A DNA stretch of 64,000 nt from Zymoseptoria tritici IPO323. Its lineage: Eukaryota; Ascomycota; Dothideomycetes; Mycosphaerellales; Mycosphaerellaceae. Under the pieces are notes generated by a model. That model saw only the letters and a list, made by a program, of their open reading frames with translations, was not told where the DNA came from and did not search any database. The stretch spans positions 2,852,001 to 2,916,000 of the forward strand of contig NC_018217.1 in the NCBI RefSeq assembly GCF_000219625.1, given 5' to 3'. Shown here in pieces: positions 32,730-42,851 of this stretch (its first letter is position 1; each line of letters starts with the position of its first letter). The position numbers were made by a program, and so were the translations under genes.

Positions 32730-33494
32730 TTATATTCGCTTCTCCTCTCCTTCATCCTCCTCCTCTTCTTCAGCCTCTCCCTCATCCTCCTCCTCTTCTT
32801 CGGCCTCTCCTTCCACTTCAGTATCCTCGTTATCTTCGGCATCGGGGCTCGAAGGCGGTGTACTGACATAGCTGACATCGTCTATGCCAACATCGATGTC
32901 AACCTCTGCTCGCGCGGAGGAGTCCTCGGCCTGCAACTCATTTCCGACGATCCAGGATCCATTCTCTGACAAGGGTGGATCGTTGGCGTCGTCTCTCTCA
33001 TGTAATAACACATCATGCCCACAACCCAGGCCCACAATGCACGGCCGCCGTCTTGTATGGCGGAAACTCGCGCGGAAGAGAATCTCTTTACGAAGACTCG
33101 GCTTACGGCCGTTGTGCAGGCTGAGGCCGCAATCCCACAGGTCGCAGCCCGATGCCGAAGTTTGGAGGATCCCTCTGGGCTTGTGCTATATCAACAGCTC
33201 CGGGGTCGATGAGGCCTTTTCGGACCAGATGTCTTAGGTAGTCCATGGTCCATTCCTGGCACCTTCGATTCGTAACCTTGCGACGGTGTCAGTCTTCGAA
33301 TCTGAATTGCCATGTTGACTTCTCTCTGGGCCCGCCGATGACGATGGCAAAGCGAGGCATCGGAGGGAGAAGCTGGTCCCAAGGGAGTCCACAGCAGTTC
33401 CAACAAGACGAATCGCTGTGCGCCGTCCAGAGTGGATGAGTGCGGCAGACGGCACCGATGGATGACCTTGATGAACGTCGATGTGGTACATTTC
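32730..33494 (-). CDS. acidic-tailed protein of unknown family; 5' end unresolved; in-frame stop before a 28-codon tail
   Basis: Three exon segments join in phase: one ending at 33320, then 33262-33107 and 33051-32730, with introns of 57 and 55 nt. The first segment is open from about 33494 but has no early ATG. It carries SSCWNCCGLPWDQLLPPMPR and AIVIGGPREK, the second CQEWTMDYLRHLVRKGLIDP and FGIGLRPVGLRP, and the third PCIVGLGCGHDVLLHERDD then STPPSSPDAEDNED. The end is a duplicated acidic block (EGEAEEEEEDEGEAEEEEED), then EEKRI and a TAA at 32730-32732. The same frame continues for 28 coding-like codons (TEDDTDFGTIPGDDTE...TDFED) to a TGA at 32643-32645. The first intron has a weak GTCAAC donor. 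The gene is real in my view, but its start is unknown and it may be broken. I do not recognise the family; the CxxCC cluster could bind zinc. Confidence 0.5.
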
Positions 33495-34149
33495 ACCGTC
33501 TCCCTTCTGCATGCCATCTTCCCTCTTCCCTCTCATCATCACCTGACGTCCCGTCCCGATCCCTGTCACTCTGCTGGACGCAATGCGAACAACACTTCAC
33601 CTCACCTCATCCGAAGATCATTGCAGCAGCTTCATCCCCATCATGAACGATTCCATTCTTCCGAGCCGAAGCAGGCTGACTAACCGGGAATATCCCCTTC
33701 GCGGAAATGGAGACGGCAAACCTGGAAACCTCACTTGGCCATCGACCCCACTCCCCACGACCAGAGCAACGAGCACCAAACACTGCCCATTGCGCCAGTC
33801 GCGCCGCCTAGTGTGATCAGTAGGTTTGTACCACGTTTCTCTCCGCCAGGGAACTCGGTGTCATTGGGTCTCGGCCAGGAGAGGCTTGAGCGCTTGTCCA
33901 CCTGATGTTTCCCAAGGAGCTGGAGGCAGTTACCCACGGCATTGCATACGGTGGGTACTCGCCGACGGTTTATATGCTCCACTGTCCTCCTTTCTCCTGT
34001 TCGCATGGATTCTCCGAAACACTCCCTTCTCATACCTCGCATCGAGCCATCGCATGTCAAGAGCTTCGAACAACATCCCCCCATCGATCAGAAAGATTTG
34101 GCAAGAAGAGGAGGAACAAAGGAGAACGGCAACTACAACTTCAGCAAAG
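33495..34149. other. intergenic region with unresolved 5' part of the acidic-tail gene
   Basis: This stretch precedes the alcohol dehydrogenase start and should hold its promoter, plus any missing first exon of the minus-strand acidic-tail gene. Several overlapping short frames occur on both strands, none convincing. Confidence 0.4.
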
Positions 34150-35370
34150 ATGTCAGGCGCCAAGGGCAGAGCGATCGTCTCGCGCGATACGCTCGATAAC
34201 GGAGGCTGGAAGATGGAAGAGGTCGGTCTGAGAGAGCCAGGCGAGGGCGAGCTGTTGGTCGAGATGATCGCCACGGGTGTCTGCCATACAGACGTCCTTA
34301 TCGGTGGCCTTCCCGCCGGCGCAGCTCCCATTGCTTTTTATCCTCGAATTCTCGGACATGAAGGTAACGCGCTTCTCTGATCCACATGCCTTCAGTACAC
34401 AAAAATTGACCAAACAAATGCAGGCTCTGGCTACGTACGTAAAGTCGGACCCAATGTCTCCGTAGCCAAGGAGGGCGATCCAGTCCTCTGCTCCTTCGCC
34501 TTCTGCAACGACTGTGCCATCTGCAAAGCCGGCCACCACTCCAACTGCAACTCCTTCAACGAGCTGAACTTCGGCCCCTCCCCAGTCTTCACTCTCGCAA
34601 ACCAAAAGGAAGGAGGTGAACCCGAAGGCCAAGGCGCCTTCTTCGGCCAGTCATCCTTTGCCAACTTCTCCATCGTGAAACAATGCTCCGTCGTGAACGC
34701 CACTGGCCTTATCAACGACAAGAAAGACCTAGAAATGTTCGCGCCTCTCGGCTGTGGAATCCAAACTGGTTCCGGAACCGTCGTCAACGTCTCCGGCGCC
34801 GACAAGACGGATGCCATCTGTATCATGGGTCTCGGAGGAGTTGGTCTTTCCGCCATCATGGGCGCCAAAATCCAAGACTGCCGTATCATCATCGGCATCG
34901 ACCGCGTGCAAAAGCGTCTCGACCTCGCTAAAGAAATGGGCGCAACTCACGTCATCGACGGCTCCAAACTTCCCGAAGGCAAGTCCCTGGGCGACGTCGT
35001 CCGAGAGATCGCAGATGGTGTTGGTCCCACCATCACCATCGACACGACCGGTGCGCCTGTGTTGATGGACGCGGGTATGGAGTTCACCCGCAACCACGGG
35101 AAGTACATTCAAGTCGGGTCGCCGCCTTTCGACTACCAACTCAACAAGTTCAATGCTTTCACCAACATGGTTGCTGGAAAGCAGTGGATTGGCGCGATTG
35201 AGGGAGGTGCATACCCGCCGGATTATGTCCCTAAGATGATTCAGTGGTATCGCGAGGGCAGGTTCCCGATCGATAAGCTGATGAAGTTCCTTCCGGCCGA
35301 CAAGTTCGAGCAAGCTTGTCAGGAGATGCACACTGGAGAGACTATTAAACCAATATTGACGTGGTCCTAG
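34150..35370 (+). CDS. zinc-dependent alcohol dehydrogenase (medium-chain, aryl-alcohol type)
   Basis: NAD(P)-linked oxidation of an alcohol; the sequence looks closest to aryl/benzyl-alcohol-type enzymes, but substrate is inference. Two exons: 34150-34363 and 34424-35370, intron 60 nt. Total 1161 nt, 386 aa. The start at 34150 gives MSGAKGRAIVSRDTLDNGGW. Catalytic zinc ligands: C45-H46 in ATGVCHTDVL and H70-E71 in GHEGSG, with a later C in APLGCGIQTG. The structural zinc lobe is the cysteine-rich CSFAFCNDCAIC and GHHSNC segment. The cofactor loop is IMGLGGVGLSAIMGAK followed by GIDRVQKRLDLAKEMGATHVI. Length is standard for the family. It is the only clear metabolic enzyme in this accessory stretch. 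Confidence 0.93.
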
Positions 35371-35576
35371 ATTGGGCGTGAATGGATGGCTGGAATGGAC
35401 GAGGGATTGAGGAGAAGAAAGATGTGGAGGGAAGCGGACTGCACCGCGGAAGTTCCTATAAGCAGCCAGCATCTTCGTCTTCAGACTCAAGCGCGAAATG
35501 TAAAATACCACAACACTATCCACACCCCTTCAGGCAACTCGGGTCATTATCCACCACCACCCCCGCCCGCTACCGC

Positions 35577-36008
35577 TCACCGCCCCCGACACCTAAAACC
35601 CCCCGCCCCACTCGCAATGATTGGAAACGCCTCATCAAGTGCCTCGTTGATCTTTCGCTTGCCCCCTCCTGAAATCTCAAATGTAAGCCTCACATGTCCG
35701 CCAGGTCCCCCAGGTCCGCCAGGTGCGCCAGCAATCTCCTTGCACTTAAACTCCCTCACGCCAGCGTGCGCCGCTTTCAACCCCTTCCTTACTTCGAGAC
35801 ATTTCTCCGCGCTGTAGGGGTGTCCAATCCGGACGTCATAGGAGAGAATTCCGTAGCCTTGGTCGTGGGTTTTACAGGTTTGTGTGTTGGAGGGGATGGA
35901 CTTCGGTTTGGATTTAGGGAGGGCGTGGACTGTGGTGGGTTGGGTGAGGAGGAGGAGGGTTGTTAGGAGGAGGGCGAGGAGGAGGGTTTTACTGGAGGAG
36001 GGGAGCAT
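35577..36008 (-). CDS. small secreted four-cysteine protein, candidate effector with KP6-like alpha/beta pattern
   Basis: Single exon, 143 aa with the start at 36008. The ORF is open 71 codons further upstream, but only this Met begins a signal peptide (TLLLALLLTTLLLLTQP, cleavage near VHA at about 29). The mature protein has exactly four cysteines (C45, C70, C89, C140), enough for two disulfides. The element order looks like helix AEKCLEVRKGLKAAHAG, strand VREFKCKEIA, a Gly/Pro loop, strand HVRLTFEIS, helix KRKINEALDEAFP, strand GFRCRG. That is the alpha-beta plait order seen in KP6-like secreted proteins of Dothideomycetes. The fold call is inference from pattern alone; secretion is well supported. 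Confidence 0.75.
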   Translation of the reverse strand: MLPSSSKTLLLALLLTTLLLLTQPTTVHALPKSKPKSIPSNTQTCKTHDQGYGILSYDVRIGHPYSAEKCLEVRKGLKAAHAGVREFKCKEIAGAPGGPGGPGGHVRLTFEISGGGKRKINEALDEAFPIIASGAGGFRCRGR

Positions 36009-36963
36009 TTTTGTGGTGGGAGGGGAATGGTTCGTGAGGTGGAGGGGAGGTGTAGGAAAGGAGACGATGCGTGCGGTTCTGGGAGGCTGCGGTACTTGTA
36101 AGAATCGTCGGAACGAAAGTTGAGACGACGGGACTGGTATTAGCGCTTGGTAAGCCTTCCTGGCCAGCTCATGATTCGAGATTGTACCTTGAAGCGTAGC
36201 TGTGCTCTTATGCTGGATCACCGGACGTCATGGGCATCAACGTAACCGATCCTATCTTTATGCCTCCTAAGGCACCAGTCGAGGAGCCACGAACGAGGTC
36301 GTTTCTAGCAATGGTGCTCCATCAGCCTCCTAGTTGACGTAGAACGGTGCAGCAATGGGAGGTCCCTGTGAACCTGACTGATTGTCAGATCTTCATGATT
36401 GGGAAACCTCATCGTATAAGTGAGCCTCGGAGGTCGGAGGCAGATTCGTGGGCAGTTCGGAAAGCAAGATTTCGTAGTCATGTTCATTGATTTGCGGTTC
36501 CCATCTCTGTCTTACACGTTCTCCATCTGACGCGCCACAATACCAACGGTCCACGTCTCAATTCCCTCCGTAGAGACCAGAGTCTCGAGCAGTCCTGTGT
36601 GCTCTGCTATCTATGCTGTAAAAAGGAAAAAAGGTCGCATCGTACAATGCGTGTGTTGTCACAGCATTATCACACTCTCCGTGCAGTATCCCCGAAATCG
36701 GAGTAACATGGTCGTCTCTCAATTTCTCCCATCCCATGCTAAAATGCTCGTGTTCGTACAGCCGGAAAAAACCAAAGGAAAAATTGCGTGCAGCAGCGTA
36801 AAGTAGTCGTGGTCGTGAATGCCGCGAGCTTGTGAGGTCTGTCTCGTACCCTTGATGTGAGTTGATGAGTGATGGGAAATTCGTATGTGTATCGCTTCGT
36901 TGGCAACTTGTGCGCGCCATCCAATGCATAGTCGATCGTCTAGGCTTCCCTGCTCGCGCAAGT
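36009..36963. other. 955-bp intergenic region
   Basis: Between the 5' end of the secreted-protein gene and the 3' end of the Spg1/Tem1 gene, both on the minus strand. No convincing coding sequence. It contains the small secreted protein's promoter and the GTPase's 3' UTR. Confidence 0.55.
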
Positions 36964-37963
36964 CTAGACAGCCTGGTAAAGCAGCAGCGGTTCGCCAACG
37001 TGTTCGATTTCGGGAATCGTACAGCGGAGGTCGAATGCTTTTGATAGAACGATTTTGAAGATCTGCATTTAGTCAGCGATCCTTCTCTCCGACTTCGCAT
37101 GTCGTCGAAATCGAACTCACCTTCTGCACATTGATACTGTGACTGGTACTCGAAAAGATCAAGCTCGCCTTCATCGCCTTTGCGAATCTCTTTGCTTGCA
37201 TCGAAATCTCCTCCTGCTCCTCTCTCGGGAAGTTGACAAAATGGTCATACTTGGTGCCCACGAGGAAAGGGATGGCGGTTTTGTTGAAGCCTCGTCCTTG
37301 TCGATACCACTCTTTGATGCTGTTGAGTGTGGATTTCCGAGTGAGGTCGAACATGAAGAGGATGGCCACGGCATCGTTGCAGACAAGTGGTAGCATGTTG
37401 ACGAACTCGCGCTGTCCGCCAAGATCCCAAATCGAAAAGGTGATTTCTGTGTTCCGGATGCTGATAGTCTTCTCCATGAAGTTGACACCTGGGCTGAGAG
37501 TCAGTCTTGCGCATTCTTACCGAGCCAGAGACCTGGCAGTTCATATTCGCCGCGACTCACCCAACGTCTGTATGTAGTCCTCATCCCAGCTGCCCTCCAC
37601 GTATTTCACCATCAAACTCGTCTTGCCAATCTGCGCATCGCCCACCATGCCCACTTTGATCACCACCGACGCGTTCTTCTGCGCTTGCTGTCGCTGGCCG
37701 TTCTGATCGAATTGTCCCTGGCTTTGTGTGGACGGTGGTCGGCTAATGCCATTGCCGCTCTGAACATTGTCGGGTGTGCCCGATTGGGACTCGGAGAAAG
37801 GACGCGTGAAGCCCGTATCGGAGTAAGATGTGCTGGGTCGCTGGTCGTATGTCGGATTTTGGTTCTGGAGGGAGGACGCTGTGATTGTGTGCATCGAGGC
37901 ATCGTCGACACTAGGAGATTGCACCTCGCTGCTGCTGCCGCCGTTGGCCTGGTCGAGGTCCAT
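36964..37963 (-). CDS. TEM1: septum-promoting GTPase Spg1/Tem1
   Basis: Ras-superfamily GTPase at the spindle pole body that triggers the septation initiation/mitotic exit network. Three exons: 37963-37561, 37488-37121 and 37062-36964; introns of 72 and 58 nt. Total 870 nt, 289 aa. The first 95 or so residues are a Ser/Gln/Asn-rich extension not found in yeast Tem1 but usual in filamentous fungi. The G domain has GDAQIGKTS (108-116, G1), the Spg1/Tem1-specific switch DLGGQREF (G3), GTKYD (G4) and [11 protein letters not shown] (G5 area). The last exon gives [19 protein letters not shown], the conserved Spg1 end, then [12 protein letters not shown]. It is divergent from RRB1. Confidence 0.95.
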
Positions 37964-38468
37964 GGCGGCGGGAATGTCGGTGAAGTTGAGGTGAGGTGAG
38001 ACCAGTAGGGATGGTCTCGTGGGTCGAAGGGGCGCAGTATGCAGGTACGAGAGTTTGTGGTGCTGGCACGGTCCCTGGCGTTGTTGTCCAGGGAGCTAAG
38101 CGCTGGTGAATCCTCTCGAGAGATATGAGCGCGGAGTGAGGTGGACGAGGATGAGAGTTCGATCCGGATGGTGGAATACGATTAGAATACGGCGAGGAAT
38201 ACGGTCGGATGATTGGGAGTTGGAGTTGGGTCGGATCTGACTTGGGCGTTTGGTGTTGTTCGCAGCCAATCGAGCCCGCGAAGTCAACACGGCGGGGAGC
38301 GTCACCCGCTTTGGCCCCCAATATTCGCAGGGCAGGGTGCTGCAGGCGCGCTAGTGGGGAAACGTTCAAAGGAATGATTTTGTGAAGAACTTTGCATGAG
38401 GAAGAATATCTTAACATCACCTCGACATATCTGGACTTGAGATCAAAGAAGATCCCTTCTCATCGAAC
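37964..38468. promoter_or_regulatory. 505-bp divergent promoter region (Spg1 / RRB1)
   Basis: Lies between two start codons on opposite strands. The minus-strand leader of the GTPase gene is pyrimidine-rich. No defined element was recognised. Confidence 0.45.
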
Positions 38469-40012
38469 ATGTCGAAACGAGCGGCCGAAGACGACGAGCC
38501 GCAAACGCTCAAATCTGGCGAGCGACCAGTGGCGGATGGAGGAGCTGTCGACGGGGAGGACTTTGAAGATGAATTCGAAGACGAGTTTGAGAGCGAAGAT
38601 GAGATCCTAGAGGCCGGCGTGGATGGAAGACCAGACGAGGAACGAGAAGCGGAAGAGAGAGCGGCCGGTAAATTCATTCACTTGACTTTAGATGCCAATG
38701 TCATCTTACTAATGGCAGTATAGGAGCCATGGAAGTAGACCAACAGACATTCATCCCAGGACGACACAAATTAGATCCTGGCCAGACCTTAGCACCCGAT
38801 CTGTCCACCTACGAAATGCTGCACACTCTCGAACCAACATGGCCATGTCTCTCCTTCGACATCATCAAAGACAACCTCGGCGACAACCGCAAATCCTACC
38901 CAGCAACAGTATACGCCGTAGCCGGAACCCAAGCCGCCCAAGGCCGCGAGAAAGAAAACCAAATCATGGTCATGAAACTCTCCGGCCTCTCCCGCAACGA
39001 CAAAGCCACCACCGCCCTCGACTCCGACTCGGACTCCGACGACGACGACGAAGAATCCGCCGACTCCATCCTCGAAACAAAATCCATCCCCCTCACTTCC
39101 ACCACCAACCGCATCCGCGCCCACCAATCCCCTCCTTCTTCCTCCTCATCCCCTGTTCCCACAACCCTCACAGCCTCCATGCAAGAATCCGGCGACGTCC
39201 TCATCCACGACATCACCCCTCACCTCCTCGCCTTCGACACCCCGGGCTACCAACTTCCCCCCAACGCCACCAAACCCCTCTCCACCATCCGCGCCCACAA
39301 ACGCAACGAAGGCTACGCCCTCGCCTGGTCGCCCTTGATCCCCAACGGTAAACTCCTCACCGGCGACAACACGGGCTCCATCTTCGCCACCACCCGCACT
39401 GAAGGCGGGGGTTTCGCAACGGACACGAACCCTTTCACCGGCCACACCTCTTCCGTCGAAGACCTCGCTTGGTCCCCGACCGAACGCAACGTCTTCGCCT
39501 CCGCTTCCGCCGACGGCACCGTCAAAATCTGGGATGCACGATCAAAATCCCGATCTCCCGCCATCTCCATACAAGTCTCCACTTCCGACGCCAACGTGCT
39601 CTCCTGGTCCGCTCAAACCGCACACCTCCTCGCCTCCGGGCACGACGACGGGACATGGTCAGTCTGGGACCTGCGCCAATGGAAATCGTCCGACACAGCA
39701 GCAAAGTCTAAATCCGTCGCGCACTTCAACTTCCACCTCGGACAAATCACATCCCTGGAATGGCATCCCACCGACGACAGTATTGTTTCCGTCTGTTCGG
39801 CGGATAACACACTCACGTTGTGGGATTTGGCGGTCGAGTTGGACGACGAGGAGAGCAAGTATACTGCGGACGTGAAAGATGTGCCACCGCAATTGTTGTT
39901 TGTGCATTATATGGAGGATGTCAAGGAGGCGCATTGGCACCCGCAGATTCCCGGGGCGGTCATGGCGACGGGGAATGGAGGTTTCGGGGTGTTTAAGACG
40001 ATCAGTGTGTGA
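38469..40012 (+). CDS. RRB1: ribosome assembly WD-repeat protein RRB1/GRWD1
   Basis: Chaperone of ribosomal protein L3 in nucleolar 60S assembly. Two exons: 38469-38667 and 38724-40012, intron 56 nt. Total 1488 nt, 495 aa. The N-terminus is acidic (DFEDEFEDEFESEDE), then a CAF1C/H4-binding-type motif (YEMLHTLEPTWPCLSFDIIKD). A Ser/Asp acidic loop (DSDSDSDDDDEES) follows, then WD repeats with clear blades at LLTGDNTGSIFATT, PFTGHTSSVEDLAWSPTERN, VFASASADGTVKIWDARS, LASGHDDGTWSVWDLR and IVSVCSADNTLTLWDLAVE. It ends with the family tail QLLFVHYMEDVKEAHWHPQ. Strongly C-biased third codon positions suggest high expression. Confidence 0.96.
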
Positions 40013-40405
40013 GAGAATATGGAATTGACTTTGAGGTGGTGACATTCTGTAGCGTTGTCATATCCATCCTCGTCTGCCGTGATTATTTTCTCAAACCCGT
40101 GATTGTTCGGCATTGTTGTCGTTCACTTCATCCGTCTTAATTTGCACATGGTGTGCTTTTCACCCAACCCGCACAACACTTCTCGCACGAAGTCCACACT
40201 CAATCCCGTCCGTCGCGCAGTCCTTCGTTCTCCCTTCAAAGCTCTCTCTTCAAAAACCCACGAACCCTCACACACGCACATCCCCGAGCACGATCCGCTG
40301 CTACCGCTCGCCGGATCAAAGATATGCATGCGACTGCCCGACCGCGTGAGGGCAGAGAGCAACCGGCGAAAAGAATCGATCCGCATCCGAGCCTAAGCCG
40401 CCATC
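40013..40405. other. convergent intergenic region
   Basis: 393 bp between the RRB1 stop and the STE50 stop. No gene seen; both 3' UTRs belong here. Confidence 0.55.
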
Positions 40406-42851
40406 CTATAGCACACCGCCCGGAATTTGCTATTCAGACACACCAAACGTCAGCATACTGCCATCAATCTCACGCCGAACATCCTTCCACAGCAAGCACA
40501 GTCTTTGTTCTTCCACAAGAGCAAGGAATCCCTCCCCCCTCCCACAACCACATCAACCCCTCTTCTCCAACATCTTCGAAAACTTCCACAACCCCCCCTC
40601 CTTCCTTTTGACCCGAAAAAACCCATCCTACGGGTTGACCACAAGCTCAGATAAAGAAGAAGAAGAAGAACTCACCTTCGTTCCTCCGGCATTCCCTCCT
40701 TCCCCATGTCCCCCTCCATGTCCATGATGTGCCATCGCCGAGCTCCCCGCCGCGCCACTCCACCCTTCTTGCGGCGAGGCGTGCCGGCGGAGCATGAACA
40801 TCGGTTTCCGCCCTTCTTTGTCGAGTTGTTTGAAGAGGAGGAGGGGTTTTTCTTCCAGTCCGAGGCAGCGTTCTTGGTCGCCGTGAACGATGTAGAGGGC
40901 GTATTGGCGCCAGTCGTCGGTGATGTTGTAGCGTTTGAGGGCCTGTGTTTTCTTGTCAGTACTGTAAAGCGGGCATGGGTAAGATGGATGAGGAAATGGG
41001 AAAACATACCACCGGTAGAACAACTCTACACGGATCATCGATGCTGACTCGGAAACTCTTGAATATCTCCACTTGAGGATTATCGCGGTCGGCGCCGCGT
41101 GTTGATCCTTCGTCTTCTCGCGGACTGGGTGTCGGAGCCTGGCGTCGCGCACGATCTTGTAGTCTCGCGGATGCTTGGTCCACGGGAATGGCATACTGGC
41201 TTGTCGCCGCATAGCCCGCTCCATCTTCCCCTCCATTGTGAGCGTATCGCGAGCTATTGACATCTCTCGGGAATGAGCGACCGCCGGGCACAACGGCGGA
41301 GTAATGCGGTGTAGCTGCAGAGTAGTGTGATGGACCTGTGCTGTAGGCCGGACTAGTTGGACTCAGTTGTTGGCCGTGGCTGGTGGATATTGGTGAATGC
41401 TGACTAGCCATGCTGGCCGTGAGGTGTGATGAGGCAGCCATGGCTGCAGCGGACGCTTGAAGATGCTCGCCGCCGTCATCGCGGACTTCGCGCGGTTGAG
41501 GAGTATGTGATTGAGGAGGGTGGGTCGGAGATGGCTGCTTTGAGGTGTCGCCTTTGAGGAAAAGCTTCTTAGTGGAGAACTTTCGGCTGAGTGAGCTGCC
41601 TTTGCCTTGTTGAACTTCCATGGCTCGTGGAGCTTCCACCCCTCGAGGTGATGGTATTGTTCCTCCAGAAGGATCAGGCAGAGGTGCCCACTCGTCCTTC
41701 ATCTTGCGCATGATGGGTAGCGTTTCTTCGCGCAATTTGCGATTTTCGTCCACCACTCGGTCCAGATCTTGCTTAAGAGTGCGAAGTTCTGCCTCAGTCT
41801 GCAGCATGCGTTGATCGCGGAGCCGAAGCGATTCGATGAGACGAGAAATGTCGTCTTGTGTGGCATGCTGGTCTCCCTTCTCGCCCTCCACGGAGAGAGG
41901 CACATAGTCGCCATCTTCAATTTTGATCCCTGCCCGCATCTTCTGCTCATAGACAGCCTTCAAAATCGTCAGACGATGTCCGACACTTGTGATTCCGAGC
42001 TCCTTCAAATCTTCGTGATTCAAGGCAATCAATGCCTCTCCATTCACGCCTTCCTCAATCAACCTCTGCCCGTACTGCTTCAGCGCAGGGGACAGCGCCG
42101 CAATGTAGTCTGCCGTCTCTTCCTCTGACCACTGAGTGATCTTGCCCGTAGGACTTCGGCCCTCCCGATCCGCCCAGCCCTGTGTCGTCGGTGTATCCTC
42201 TCCGTCCATGACTGAATTGTCGTCCTCTGATTCCGAAGGATGATCGGAGCCGTCGTCGGCAAAGTGTGCGGCTATGATGGGTGACGTAAAGACGGATCGC
42301 TCAAATTCATCGTCTGCCTCTGCGTCACTGTCGTAGGCGTTGTCACCGGCCTGCCTCGAGTATTTGTCCATGTTGTCGAGCGGCGCGGTGAGGGTCGCGC
42401 GACGGGCTCGCTGATGTTCGACGGGCCGCTCCAGACGTTCGCCGAAGCTGTCGTCAATCGGCGTCGCACCGATAATGGTGGGACTCGCGGGTGACGTTGG
42501 CAGACTCGCCCTCTTTTGTGGCAGATTCACCTGCTTTCGGGGGATGTTGAAGGCGGAGCTATTATTGTCCTGCGAACTACCAGCACGAAGCGGCAGAGCG
42601 AGATACCTGTCGGAGGTGAGGGGCGCTGTGTTCGAGGCGGAGGTCGCGGCGCCGGGGATGGTGTTGGCTAAAGGACGGTTGGAGATTCGGCTGGCGCGGT
42701 GCGAGACTCGGTTCAACCATGAAGCACGATTGGGGTCGGCGGACTGCTTCTGGTAGAGGTGGAGGATCTTCTCCTGGTCCTGGTGATAGGCCGATCCGAA
42801 TGCTTCGGCGGCGGTGGACGTTGGCTGAGCCAGCTTCGCGGCTGCGAGCGC
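40406..42851 (-). CDS. STE50: STE50-type adaptor protein (SAM and RA domains), first exon not found
   Basis: Adaptor linking Ste11-type MAPKKK to Ras/Cdc42 in pheromone, filamentation and osmotic MAPK pathways. Exons seen: 42851-41010, 40942-40676 and 40429-40406; introns of 67 and 246 nt. These give 710 residues. The SAM domain (ITQWSEEETADYIAAL to HRLTILKAVYEQKM) lies at about 237-303. A coiled coil follows (LRDQRMLQTEAELRTLKQDL), and the RA domain runs VEIFKSFRVSIDDPC to YALYIVHGDQERCL. The last exon, 24 nt, gives QIPGGVL, the conserved C-terminus of fungal Ste50. The exon at 42851 follows an AATAG acceptor and begins ALAAAKLAQPTSTAAEAF. The family-like YQKQSADPNRASWLNRVSH lies before any ATG (that LNRV is TTG), so a start exon must lie upstream; I could not place it. 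Confidence 0.9.

Noticed and set aside
40956..42716. STE50 start at 42716 (apparent MNRVSH)
   Set aside because: The codon is TTG, and the conserved sequence extends upstream to an acceptor at 42851.
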